From positions 62,001 through 126,000 of the forward strand of contig CAWBAJ010000028.1 in assembly GCA_963786765.1 (NCBI GenBank): a stretch of DNA of 64,000 bases. The letters are read 5' to 3'. A model generated the notes under the pieces. The model did not search any database and was not told the DNA's origin. It saw only the letters and a program-made list of their open reading frames with translations. This DNA comes from DATKNA01 sp963786765. Lineage in GTDB: Bacteria > Actinomycetota > Actinomycetes > Actinomycetales > Kineosporiaceae. Of this stretch, positions 28,305-37,205 are shown piece after piece; the stretch's first letter is position 1, and every line of letters begins with the position of its first letter. A program made the translations under genes and the position numbers.

Positions 28305-29099
28305 GTGACTCAGCAGGAGCAGCTCGACGTGACCATCGCGTCGTCTGCACGGGTCTACGACTACTTGCTAGGGGGCAAGACCAACTTCGAGGCCGACCGC
28401 AAGCTGGCCGGACAACTCATCGAGCGATTGCCGGCTCTGCCGATCATGTTCAGGGCCCAGCGCGACCTGGTCGGCCGGATCGTGCGTCACCTCGCGCTCG
28501 AGCACGGTGTGCGTCAGTTCCTCGACATCGGCACCGGCATCCCCACCTCGCCGAACGTGCACGAGATCGCCCAGGCGATCGACCCGGCGTCCAGGGTGGT
28601 GTACGTCGACAACGACCCGATCGTCCTGGCTCATGCGCGTGCCCTCATGCGCGGGAGCGCCGAGGGCAGGACCCGCTTCCTGGCGGCCGACCTGAGAGCC
28701 CCCGACGGGATACTCCAGCATCCCGACCTGGCCACGACGCTCGACACCACCAAACCCATCGGCGTGCTGCTGATCGGGATCATCCACAACATCCGGGACG
28801 ACGAGCATCCGTACGACAGCGTTCGTCGCATCGTCGACTGGCTCCCTGCTGGCAGCTACGTCGCGATCAGCACGCCGTCCGCCGACTTCGATCCGGACAG
28901 GATGAACGAGATCGCCCGGATGAGCGTGCGGTCGGGACTGCCGGTCGTCCCCCGAAGCAAGGCAGAGCTCGGGCAGTTCTTCCAGGGCCTCGATCTCCTC
29001 CCTCCCGGCATCGTCCCCCTGCTCGGGTGGCAGCCGGACAGTGAACCGGAGGACGTCGACGCCGTCCACGGATGGGTGGGCGCGGGGCGCAAGCCGTAG
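28305..29099 (+). CDS. DUF574-family SAM-dependent methyltransferase
   Basis: GTG 28305 follows GGAGG by 6 bases; the open frame upstream is ignored. The 264-residue protein begins with the family hallmark ARVYDYLLGGKTNFEADR, then RFLRR-type IVRHLALEHGVRQFLDIGTG (SAM motif I), VVYVDNDPIVLAHARAL and PIGVLLIGIIHNI. DUF574 proteins are abundant in Streptomyces, Frankia and relatives, often beside XRE/DUF397 cassettes as here; their substrates are not known. Cytosolic. Confidence 0.9.
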   Translation: MTQQEQLDVTIASSARVYDYLLGGKTNFEADRKLAGQLIERLPALPIMFRAQRDLVGRIVRHLALEHGVRQFLDIGTGIPTSPNVHEIAQAIDPASRVVYVDNDPIVLAHARALMRGSAEGRTRFLAADLRAPDGILQHPDLATTLDTTKPIGVLLIGIIHNIRDDEHPYDSVRRIVDWLPAGSYVAISTPSADFDPDRMNEIARMSVRSGLPVVPRSKAELGQFFQGLDLLPPGIVPLLGWQPDSEPEDVDAVHGWVGAGRKP

Positions 29100-29149
29100 C
29101 CGCGGGCGAGCAGGACCGAGTTCGTCGAAAGGCAGTCGGGCGGTCGCCG

Positions 29150-29797
29150 TCACGTCAGGCGGCGGCGCCGCTCGGCGAGCAGCCGCCGCTCCGCCTCGAA
29201 GACCAGACCGGCCAGCCGGTCGCGATCCAGTGGGGCCAGGTCGAGGAACCGCACCTGCAGGGCGCCGTCGTACCGGACGACCTCGACGACCGCGGGCGCC
29301 AGCTCGTCGCCCGGCAGGGTCAGCTCTGCGTAGAGGCGGGACCCCGCCTCCGGCGGCGTCCGCAGGCCCGGCAGTTCGAAGCGGGCGCCTCCCGCGGACA
29401 CGTCGAGAGTGTGGCCGGTCTGGACGACACCGCGCAGGGCCTGCTCGCCCCGCGCGTCGAGCGCCGCGACGCGGACCGGCAGGTGGAGCTCGCCGCGCAC
29501 GTCCTGACGCCGCTGTCCCTGCTCGGGATCCGTGAGGGTGCCGGTCGGCTCGTCGGCTCGACCGGCCTCCAGCACCAGTCCGTCCTCCGCGAGCGCGAGC
29601 CGTGCGGGCAGCCGGACCGTGCCCCCGGCGGGCCCGGCCAGCTCGAGGACGCCCGTCACCTTGCCCAGCCGCCCGGCGGGCGCCAGGACGTGCAGGCGCC
29701 AGGCGCCGACGAGCTCGCCCGGCCGCAGCACGCGCAGGGCGACCTGGCCGTCCGACGTGCGCAGGACGACACGGTCCCCCGCTGACACGGCGACCAC
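29150..29797 (-). CDS. PilZ-domain (c-di-GMP binding) protein
   Basis: GTG 29797 is preceded by GGAGGGAG (29815-29808), so the longer open frame is not used. 215 residues: an N-terminal YcgR-like beta domain (GDRVVLRTSDGQVALRVLRP) and a C-terminal PilZ domain. The c-di-GMP contacts are visible as RQDVR (RxxxR) near residue 98 and DVSAGGARFELP (DxSxGG) near 140. PilZ proteins translate c-di-GMP levels into changes of motility or envelope synthesis by binding a partner. No flagellar or synthase gene is adjacent, so the partner is unknown. Confidence 0.82.
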   Translation of the reverse strand: MVAVSAGDRVVLRTSDGQVALRVLRPGELVGAWRLHVLAPAGRLGKVTGVLELAGPAGGTVRLPARLALAEDGLVLEAGRADEPTGTLTDPEQGQRRQDVRGELHLPVRVAALDARGEQALRGVVQTGHTLDVSAGGARFELPGLRTPPEAGSRLYAELTLPGDELAPAVVEVVRYDGALQVRFLDLAPLDRDRLAGLVFEAERRLLAERRRRLT

Positions 29798-29984
29798 GCT
29801 GGTGACTCTCCCTCCGGCTGGTTCGTTCCTGGCTCCAATCGAGAGTGTCGGCGGGCACGGCGGGGCGGGCGAGCCGGCGGGGACGCGGCTCACCCGGTCA
29901 GGGCAACGGGAGCGACGGGCGGGACGGCAACCTCGAGTGCCCGCGGACCGGGTAGGGGTGCGCCAGGAACGCCGGGCTCGCGGG

Positions 29985-30020
29985 TCGAACGGATCGAACG
30001 GATCGAACGGATCGAACGGA
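29985..30020. repeat. Four tandem copies of a 9-bp unit
   Basis: TCGAACGGA is repeated exactly four times (29985-29993, 29994-30002, 30003-30011, 30012-30020), just after the stop of the glutamate-cysteine ligase gene. A simple slippage-prone repeat; no function evident. Confidence 0.85.
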
Positions 30021-30028
30021 GGAGCCGC

Positions 30029-31512
30029 TCAGGGCACCGGCCAGGTGTGGACCGGTTCGTTGGCGTGCATGCCCTCGAGGTAGAGGTCGAGCATCCGGGT
30101 GAGGGCCTCACGGCGGGACATCCCCCGCTCCTCCAGGGCGTGCACTGTCTCGGCCTGCCAGGAGGCGCCGTTGCGGCCCGTCTTGACCCGCTGCTCGATG
30201 ACGCCGAGGAGGCGGTCGCGCACCGCGGCGTCCACGCCCCAGCGCTCCAGCCCCTCGTGCGCCATCGGGAGCAGGCGGCGCAGCATGAGCTCCTCGACGG
30301 TGACCTCGCCGATCCCCGGCCAGTACAGCGCCGCATCCAGGCCGAGCCGGGCTCCCTCGCGGAAGTTCTCGTCGGCCGTGGGAAAGGTCATCTTGACCAG
30401 ACGGGCCGCTCGTCGTCCGCGAGCACACGCAGCGCGCCGTAGTAGAAGGCCGCGTTCGCGAGCACGTCGACCACGGTCGGGCCGGCCGGCAGCACCCGGT
30501 TCTCCACCCGCACGTGCGGGAGCCCGTCCACGACCTCGTACACCGGCCGGTTCCAGCGGTAGATCGTGCCGTTGTGCAGGCGCAGCTCCTGCAGCCGCGG
30601 GGGCCGGCCGTTCTCGAACTCCGCCACCGGGTCCTCGTCGCTCACCTCCGGCAGCAGGGCCTGGAAGTAGCGGACGTTCTCCTCGAACAGGTCGAAGATC
30701 GACGTGATCCATCGCTCCCCGAACCACACCCGCGGGCGCACGCCCTGGTTCTTCAGCTCTTGCGGCCGGGTGTCCGTGGACTGTGCGAAGAGCTCGATCC
30801 GGGTCTCGCGCCACAGCTCCCGGCCGAAGAAGAACGGCGAGTTGGCGCCGAGGGCGACCTGAGGCCCCGCCAGCACCTGGGCCGCGTTCCAGTGCCGGGC
30901 GAAATCGGTGGGAGCTATCTGCAGGTGCAGTTGGACGCTGGTGCAGGCCGACTCGGGCGCGAGCGTCGAGGCGTAGAGGCTGAGCCGCTCCACGCCGTGG
31001 ATGTCCAGGTGCACGTCCTCGCCCCGGGCCGCGAACACCATGTCGTTGAGGGCGCTGTACCGGGGCGACGGGCTCATCCAGTCCGGACGAGCGAGGTGCT
31101 CGGTCATGAGCGTGGGCAGGATCCCGATCATGACGATGTCGGCGCCGCGCACGCCGGCCTTCTCCTCGGCATGGTTGAGCGAGGCGCGCAGGTCCTCCTC
31201 CAGGCCGACCATCGCGCCGCCCTTGAGCGGGCGCGGCGGCACGTTCAGCTCGATGTTGTAGGCGCCGAGCTCGGTCTGGAAGGCAGGGTCCGCGATCTCC
31301 TCGAGGACCGCCACGTTGCCCAGGAACGGCTGGCGCTGCTCGTCGACCAGGTTGAGCTCGACCTCGAGCCCGGTCATCGGGTTCTCCTCGTCGCTCTCGA
31401 ACGTTGCGGAGCTGAGCATGCGCTCGAAGACGTCGAGGCAGAGCTGCACCTTCTCGCGGTAGCGCTGCCGTTCTTCGCGCGAGTAGTGCCCGGCGGTGAT
31501 CTCATCGCCCAT
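30029..31512 (-). CDS. Glutamate-cysteine ligase (GCS2) family protein (one frame break)
   Basis: ATG 31512 (MGDEITAGHYSREERQRYRE) is preferred to an ATG six codons upstream by the usual family start. About 493 residues. NPMTGLEVELNLVDEQRQPFL, TELGAYNIELNVPPRPL, VMIGILPTLMTEHLA, SVQLHLQIAP and LGANSPFFFGRELWRETRIE are GCS2 active-site lines binding glutamate, ATP and Mg. The frame breaks near 30400 and continues VKMTFPTADENFREGARLGL to HTWPVP. GCS2 enzymes join glutamate to cysteine or another amine; in mycothiol-using actinobacteria such paralogues may serve ergothioneine (EgtA) or other pathways, and no egtBCD genes are adjacent. The specific product is unproven. Confidence 0.83.
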
Positions 31513-31583
31513 CTGCTGAGTCGACCACATCCGGGCCGTTCGGGCCAGAGGTCCTCGCCCCGGTCCCGATCCCCGGACGTCGG

Positions 31584-32888
31584 TCAGCGCCGGGGCACGC
31601 CCTCCAGCAGGGCGGGCCGGGCGAGCAGCCAGGTCCCGGCCCCCGCCAGCACGGTGAGGACGCCGGCTCCCGCGAGGCCCGCGCGTGCTCCGACCAGTGC
31701 CACCACGACGCCGGCCGCGGCCAGCCCGGCGAGGTTCAGAGCCTGTAGGACTGCGGCCACGGCCGCGAAGGCCCGGCCGCGCTCGGCGTCCGGGACCCGG
31801 ATCCGGACGAGCGCGCGGATGCAGACGTTCTGGACGGCGTTGGCCGCGCCGCCCAGGAGCCAGGCCGCGACCAGCGCCGCGAGCAGCACGACGGCGCCGG
31901 TGAGCATCAGGGCGAGCCCCATGGCGACCCCGGCGAGAGACAGTGCGGCGAGCAGGGCGCGCTCGCCGTCCAGCCGGCCCGCGAGGATCCCGGCGGGGAC
32001 GCCGGCGAGCGGCCAGCAGGCCGTGACGAACCCATAGACGGCGGGCGACGCCCCGAGGTCTCCGAGGACGTAGAAGACCTCCGCGACGTTCACGACGATC
32101 GACGCGAGGATGACCAGCCCGAGCCCGGCGACGCCGACGCGGAGCACCCGGTCACTGCGCAGGATCGACAGACCGGTCCACACCGACCCCTTGGGGCGTC
32201 CGGCACCGGCCAGGACCGCCTCGGCGGCGGGGTTCCGCTGGGTCCGGATCAGCGCGACCGCCGCGGCGAGCACCAGGAAGGAGAGGCCGTCGGCGAGCAG
32301 GGCACCGCGGACGCCGGCGGCCTCGACGAGGACGCCGGCGAGGGCGGCGCCGGCCAGGAAGCCACCCTGGCTGACGGCGGACCACCATCCGTAGGCACGA
32401 GTCGCGCGCTCCTCCCCGCTGATGCGTGGCAACAGCGCCTGCACCGTGGGGTTGGCCACGCTCATGCCGGCTCCCGCGACCGCCAGGGCGACCAGCAGCC
32501 AGGCCTGGCGCCCGGGGGTGAGGGCGGCCGTGGCGAGCAGGACGGCACCGGCCTGAACGGCCAGCGCGACCACGAGCAGCTCGCGGTTGCGAACCCGGTC
32601 GACCAGAGCGCCGGCCGGGGCCGCCAGCAGCACCACCGGGGCGATCTCTGCGGCGAACGCGGCGGCGACCCACCCCGACCCGAGCGGACGCAGGTGGATG
32701 AGGACGGCGACGGCGGTCAGGGCGGACCCCGCTATCGACACCAGGCCGCCGCCGAGCAGCAGCGCGAGGTCGCGCCGGGGCCGCTGCTCCGCCATGCGCG
32801 CGAGTCTGCCCGAGCCTTCGGCCGGGGGATCGTTGACGTCGCCGGGCGGCCCGTCGTCCACCGGCGAGGCGCTCGTCACGTCGTCCAC
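31584..32888 (-). CDS. MFS transporter
   Basis: 434 residues from GTG 32888, with a second start at ATG 32795 (MAEQRPRRDLALLL) that would remove an acidic, disordered N-terminus. Twelve hydrophobic stretches, with the loop ALVDRVRNRELLV after helix 2 and ARIRVPDAERGRAFAA later, place it in the MFS_3 / macrolide-efflux-like group. Likely drug or metabolite export by proton antiport. It is divergent from sbcD with 53 bases between, and ends 54 bases ahead of the GCS2 gene's start on the same strand, so the two could be one transcript. Confidence 0.87.
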   Translation of the reverse strand: MDDVTSASPVDDGPPGDVNDPPAEGSGRLARMAEQRPRRDLALLLGGGLVSIAGSALTAVAVLIHLRPLGSGWVAAAFAAEIAPVVLLAAPAGALVDRVRNRELLVVALAVQAGAVLLATAALTPGRQAWLLVALAVAGAGMSVANPTVQALLPRISGEERATRAYGWWSAVSQGGFLAGAALAGVLVEAAGVRGALLADGLSFLVLAAAVALIRTQRNPAAEAVLAGAGRPKGSVWTGLSILRSDRVLRVGVAGLGLVILASIVVNVAEVFYVLGDLGASPAVYGFVTACWPLAGVPAGILAGRLDGERALLAALSLAGVAMGLALMLTGAVVLLAALVAAWLLGGAANAVQNVCIRALVRIRVPDAERGRAFAAVAAVLQALNLAGLAAAGVVVALVGARAGLAGAGVLTVLAGAGTWLLARPALLEGVPRR

Positions 32889-32941
32889 AGTCCTGGCGCG
32901 GCACCCACGGATGACCTTGGAACCTTCCTAGAGTCGGGGCC

Positions 32942-34189
32942 GTGCGGATCCTCCACACCTCCGACTGGCACCTCGGTCGCTCGTTCCATCGGGTCGGCAT
33001 GCTGGACGCCCAGGCCGCGGTGATCGACCACCTGATCGAGGTGGTGCGCGCCGAGGCCGTGGACGCCGTCGTGGTCGCGGGTGACGTCTACGACCGCGCC
33101 CTACCGGGGGTCGAGGTGGTGGCGCTGCTCGACCAGGCGCTGGCCCGCCTCGCCGATACGGGCGCGGCGGTCGTGCTCTCCAGTGGGAACCACGACTCGC
33201 CCCGCCGGCTGGGCTTCGCAGCACGCCTGCTGGAGCGCTCACGGGTCCACGTGCGGACCGATCCGGCCCGGTGCGGGGACCCTGTGCTGCTCGAGGACCG
33301 CTACGGCGCCGTGGCGGTGTACCCGCTGCCCTACCTCGAGCCGGCCCTCGCCGGGCCCGCCCTCGGGTGCGGACCGGGCGCGGGGCACGAGGCGGTGCTG
33401 AGGGCGGCTATGGACGCCGTCCGCGCCGACCTGGCAACGCGACCCGCGGGTACCAGGACGGTCGTGTCCGCCCACGCGTTCGTCGTCGGCGGCGAGCCGA
33501 GCGACAGCGAGCGGGACATCAGCGTGGGCGGTGTGGGCGCAGTGCCGGCCGGCCTCTTCGCCGGCGTCGAGTACGTGGCTCTCGGGCACCTGCACGGGCG
33601 GCAGCGGCTGGCCGAGACGGTCAGGTACTCCGGCTCCCCGCTGGCCTACTCGTTCTCCGAGCACGCGCACACCAAGGGCTCGTGGCTGGTGGAGCTCGGG
33701 CCGGCGGGTGTCGAGCGCGTGGACGCGGTGGAGGCGCCGGTCCCCCGCCGGCTGGCGGTGCTCAACGGACCCTTGGACACGATCCTCACGGACCCGGCCC
33801 TCGATCGGCACGAGGACGCCTGGTGCCAGGTCACGCTGACGGACGACGAGCGGCCGGCCGAGGCGATGACGCGGGTGCGCACGCGCTTCCCGCACACCCT
33901 CGAACTGCGTTTCGACCCGGTCTCCGGGCCCTCAGCGGGCACCTACACGCGGCGGATCGCCGAGCAGGACGACCTCGGGTTGTGCTGCGGGTTCCTCGAG
34001 CACGTGCGGAGACGGCCGCCCAGCGACGCCGAGCGAGAGTTGCTCTCGGCGGCGGTCGAGGGCGCCCGGGTCGCCCTGGCGCGCGAGAGCGGGGTCGCAC
34101 CGCTCCGGGCCGGCCGCCCGCTGGCAGGCGACCAGACCCGCGGCCGGCGCGGCCGCCAGAGCCAGAGCGAGGAGCGGGTGGCAGGGTGA
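32942..34189 (+). CDS. sbcD: Nuclease SbcCD subunit D
   Basis: 415 residues from GTG 32942. Calcineurin-like phosphoesterase with the full Mre11 motif series: SDWHLGR, VVAGDVYDRALP, SSGNHDSPRRL, SAHAFVVGG and VEYVALGHLHGRQ, followed by YSGSPLAYSFSE. With SbcC it forms an ATP-driven exo/endonuclease that opens hairpins and processes DNA ends. The last 60 residues (from GVAPLRAG) are Arg-rich and probably disordered. Its TGA is overlapped by the SbcC GTG (GTGA, 34186-34189), giving coupled translation. Confidence 0.97.
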   Translation: MRILHTSDWHLGRSFHRVGMLDAQAAVIDHLIEVVRAEAVDAVVVAGDVYDRALPGVEVVALLDQALARLADTGAAVVLSSGNHDSPRRLGFAARLLERSRVHVRTDPARCGDPVLLEDRYGAVAVYPLPYLEPALAGPALGCGPGAGHEAVLRAAMDAVRADLATRPAGTRTVVSAHAFVVGGEPSDSERDISVGGVGAVPAGLFAGVEYVALGHLHGRQRLAETVRYSGSPLAYSFSEHAHTKGSWLVELGPAGVERVDAVEAPVPRRLAVLNGPLDTILTDPALDRHEDAWCQVTLTDDERPAEAMTRVRTRFPHTLELRFDPVSGPSAGTYTRRIAEQDDLGLCCGFLEHVRRRPPSDAERELLSAAVEGARVALARESGVAPLRAGRPLAGDQTRGRRGRQSQSEERVAG

Positions 34190-37100
34190 GGGTGCACCGG
34201 CTGCGGGTGACGGCCTTCGGGCCGTTCGCCGGTTCCGCCGAGGTCGATCTCGACGCGCTCGCGACCGGCGGCCTCTTCCTGCTGCACGGCCCGACGGGTG
34301 CCGGCAAGACGAGCGTGCTGGACGCCGTCTGCTTCGCGCTGTACGGCACCGTTCCGGGCGACCGCCAGGGCGGCCGCCTGCGCAGCGACCACGCCGCCCC
34401 GGGCGTCGCTCCCGAGGTCGTGTGCGAGTTCACCGCTGCCTGCCGCCGGCTGGAGGTCACCCGTTCTCCCGCCTGGGAGCGGCCGAAGCGGAGGGGAACC
34501 GGCACGACCACCGAGCAGGCCCGCGTGCTGGTCCGGGAGCTGCGCGACGGCGCCTGGGTGCCCGTCACGAGCCGGGTCGACGAGGCGGGGGACGTCCTGC
34601 ACGACGCCCTCGGCCTCGGCGTCGACCAGTTCACGAAGCTCGTGCTGCTGCCGCAGGGCGACTTCGCCGCGTTCCTGCGGGCCGACGCCGAGACCCGCCG
34701 CCACCTGCTCGAACGACTCTTCGGCACCGACCGCTTCGCCGGCGTCCAGCAATGGTTGCGCGAGTCGCAGGCCGGCCTGCGACAAGAGGTCGAGGCCGCC
34801 CGCGAGCGCGTTGCCCACCTGCTGGCCCGGGCCGACCAGGCCGGCGGCACGGTGGGTGCCCACTCCGCCGCCGACGAACCGCTGGATCGGCTCGCCGAGG
34901 TGCGGGCGGGGGTCGCGGCAAGGCTGGAGGAGGCGCGGGCGGCCCGGGTGGCGGCGCAGGAGCGCGCGCGGCATGCGGTCGGGGAGCATCAGGCGGCCCT
35001 CACCACGGCGGCGCTGCAGGCACGCCAGCTGGAACTGGTGCAGCAGCAGGCTCAGCTGCGAGCAGGCGACGCGGTGAACGCCGATCGCCGGGCGCGGCTG
35101 GCGGCGGCAGCACGCGCCGCCGGGCTGGCCAGGTGGCTCGATCCGCTCGCGGCCGCACGGGCGCGCTCGTCCGGGGCGCTGGCCACCATGGACGCCGCCC
35201 TGGTCGAGGTGGCCCGGGCAGAGGCGCTTTCGGCCGGCGATCCGACCGGCCTGCCCGTCGACGGAACCGGCGAGGCGGCGGAGGTACCGGACGACGCCGC
35301 CCTGCTGGAGCGCCGCCGGTCCGCCTTCGAGCTGGTCGGCGAGCTCGCAGCCGTCGAGCGCCAGGTCCCCGAGGAGGGCGCCCTGACGCGGCAGCTGACG
35401 CAGGTGCGGACTGCCGCCGAGGCCCTCGCCGCGGAGCGCGACGATGCCGAGGGCGTCATCGCGCGCTGCGACGAGCGGCTGCGCGAGGTTGCGGGGCAAC
35501 TCGTCACCGCCCGCGCGCAGGCCGCGCTGCTGGGCGCCGCGCAGGCCAGGCTCGAGCAGGCGCAGGGAGTGCTGCGCGCGGCTCGTGAGAGCCAGCAGCA
35601 GGCCGCGCTGGCGGAAGGCCTGCAGACGCAGGCAGGCCAGTTGCGGCGGGACCGCGACGACGCCCGCGAGGCGTGGCTCGACCTGCGGGAGCGCCGGCTG
35701 CGCGGCATCGCGGCCGAGCTCGCCCTGACCCTCGCGGACGACGCCCCTTGCCCGGTCTGCGGCAGCCCCGAGCACCCGGCGCCCGCGGCACCGAGCCCCG
35801 GCGGCGTCGACGAGGCAGCCGAGCGGGCGGCCGAACATCTCGTCTTGGCTGCTCAGGAGGCCCTCGCCCGCTGCGAGGCGGAGCTCGCCAGTGCCCTCGC
35901 TCTGGCCGCCGCCGCGGCCGAGGCGGCCGGCGCGACGGATCCTGACCAGGCGGGGCGCGCCTGCGCGGACCTCGAGCACGACGTCGCCACGGCCCGTGCC
36001 GCCGGTGCCCGCGTCTCCCGCCTCGAGACAACGGTCGCCGCCGCCGAGCAGGAGCGCACGGTCGCGACCGCTCGGCGGGACCGCGCCGCGGCGACGCAGG
36101 CCGAGATCTCCGCCGAGCTCGCCGGCGTGGAGGATCGGGTGGGCCGGCTCCGGCGGCTCGTGGCCGGCGCCGCCGCGGGACACCCGAGCGTGGCCGCCCG
36201 GCGCGCCGCGGTGGCGCGGGCGGCGGAGGCTGCCGAGGCGCTGCTGGCCGCCCGGGCCGAGGTCCACGCGGCCACCGAACACCTTGCCGAGGTGACGAGG
36301 TCCGCAGCGGGCGCCGCCGAGGACGCGGGCTTCCCAGACCTCGAGGCGGCCTGCGCCGCCGCGATGCCGGAGGACGAGGTGGAGCAGCTGGAACGCGAGT
36401 GCGCCGGGCACGAGCGGGAGTCGGCCGTCGTCGGCGCAGCCCTCGAGGACGCCGCGCTCGTCGCGGCTGCGGCCGCGCCGCCGGCTCGGCCGAGTGCGTT
36501 GTCCGTCGCCGCCGACCTGGCCCGAGCGGACGACGAGGCGGCGGCGTCAGCCCTCGACCGGTGCCTGACGGCCGCCTCGGCCGTGGCGGAGCTGGAAGCC
36601 ACCCTGCGCGAGCACCTGACCGCCACGGCTCCTGTCCTCGAGCGGTACCGCCTCGAATCGGAGCTGGCGCGCTGCCTCGACGGCACCGGTGGTGACAACA
36701 CGCTCCGGATGAGCCTGTCGTCCTACGTTCTGGCCGCGCGGCTCGAGCAGGTCGCAGCGGCGGCGAGTGAGCGGCTGCAGCTCATGTCCGCGGGCCGCTA
36801 CGCGCTCGTCCACTGCGACGCGGCCGAGCGGGGCCGTGGTCGCTCCGGCCTGGCGCTGCGAGTCGTCGACGCCTGGACGGGCCGGCAGCGTGACACCGCC
36901 AGCCTCTCGGGCGGGGAGTCGTTCTACACCTCGCTGGCGCTCGCGCTGGGCCTCGCGGACGTCGTGACCGCCGAGGCCGGGGGTGCGACGGTCGAGACCC
37001 TCTTCGTCGACGAGGGCTTCGGCTCGCTCGACGAGGACACCCTCGGTGAGGTCATGGACGTGCTCGACGGGCTACGCACCGGCGGCCGCGTGGTCGGGCT

Positions 37101-37197
37101 CGTGAGCCACGTCCCTGACCTGCGCGACCGCATCCCCGCCCGGCTCGAGGTGGTCAAGACCCGGGCGGGCTCGACGCTGCGCCAGGCCTCGGCCTGA
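34186..37197 (+). CDS. sbcC: Nuclease SbcCD subunit C (Rad50-like ATPase)
   Basis: 1003 residues from GTG 34186. N-terminal ATPase half: LRVTAFGPFAGSAEVDLDAL and Walker A HGPTGAGKTSVLDAV near residue 38. Long Ala/Glu/Arg-rich coiled coils run from about 190 to 860, interrupted by the zinc hook DDAPCPVCGSPEHPAP with C522 and C525. The C-terminal half has the ABC signature TASLSGGESFYTSLALALGL and Walker B TLFVDEGFGSLDEDTL. All key elements are intact with no frame break over 3 kb, in contrast to many neighbours. Works with SbcD on DNA ends and palindromes. Confidence 0.97.
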   Translation: MRVHRLRVTAFGPFAGSAEVDLDALATGGLFLLHGPTGAGKTSVLDAVCFALYGTVPGDRQGGRLRSDHAAPGVAPEVVCEFTAACRRLEVTRSPAWERPKRRGTGTTTEQARVLVRELRDGAWVPVTSRVDEAGDVLHDALGLGVDQFTKLVLLPQGDFAAFLRADAETRRHLLERLFGTDRFAGVQQWLRESQAGLRQEVEAARERVAHLLARADQAGGTVGAHSAADEPLDRLAEVRAGVAARLEEARAARVAAQERARHAVGEHQAALTTAALQARQLELVQQQAQLRAGDAVNADRRARLAAAARAAGLARWLDPLAAARARSSGALATMDAALVEVARAEALSAGDPTGLPVDGTGEAAEVPDDAALLERRRSAFELVGELAAVERQVPEEGALTRQLTQVRTAAEALAAERDDAEGVIARCDERLREVAGQLVTARAQAALLGAAQARLEQAQGVLRAARESQQQAALAEGLQTQAGQLRRDRDDAREAWLDLRERRLRGIAAELALTLADDAPCPVCGSPEHPAPAAPSPGGVDEAAERAAEHLVLAAQEALARCEAELASALALAAAAAEAAGATDPDQAGRACADLEHDVATARAAGARVSRLETTVAAAEQERTVATARRDRAAATQAEISAELAGVEDRVGRLRRLVAGAAAGHPSVAARRAAVARAAEAAEALLAARAEVHAATEHLAEVTRSAAGAAEDAGFPDLEAACAAAMPEDEVEQLERECAGHERESAVVGAALEDAALVAAAAAPPARPSALSVAADLARADDEAAASALDRCLTAASAVAELEATLREHLTATAPVLERYRLESELARCLDGTGGDNTLRMSLSSYVLAARLEQVAAAASERLQLMSAGRYALVHCDAAERGRGRSGLALRVVDAWTGRQRDTASLSGGESFYTSLALALGLADVVTAEAGGATVETLFVDEGFGSLDEDTLGEVMDVLDGLRTGGRVVGLVSHVPDLRDRIPARLEVVKTRAGSTLRQASA

Positions 37198-37205
37198 CCC
37201 TTAGG

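Noticed and set aside
33271..34185. Upstream extension of the sbcC frame into sbcD
   Set aside because: The extension is Arg-rich shadow sequence; the SbcC N-terminus HRLRVTAFGPFAG begins at GTG 34186 with the normal GTGA overlap.
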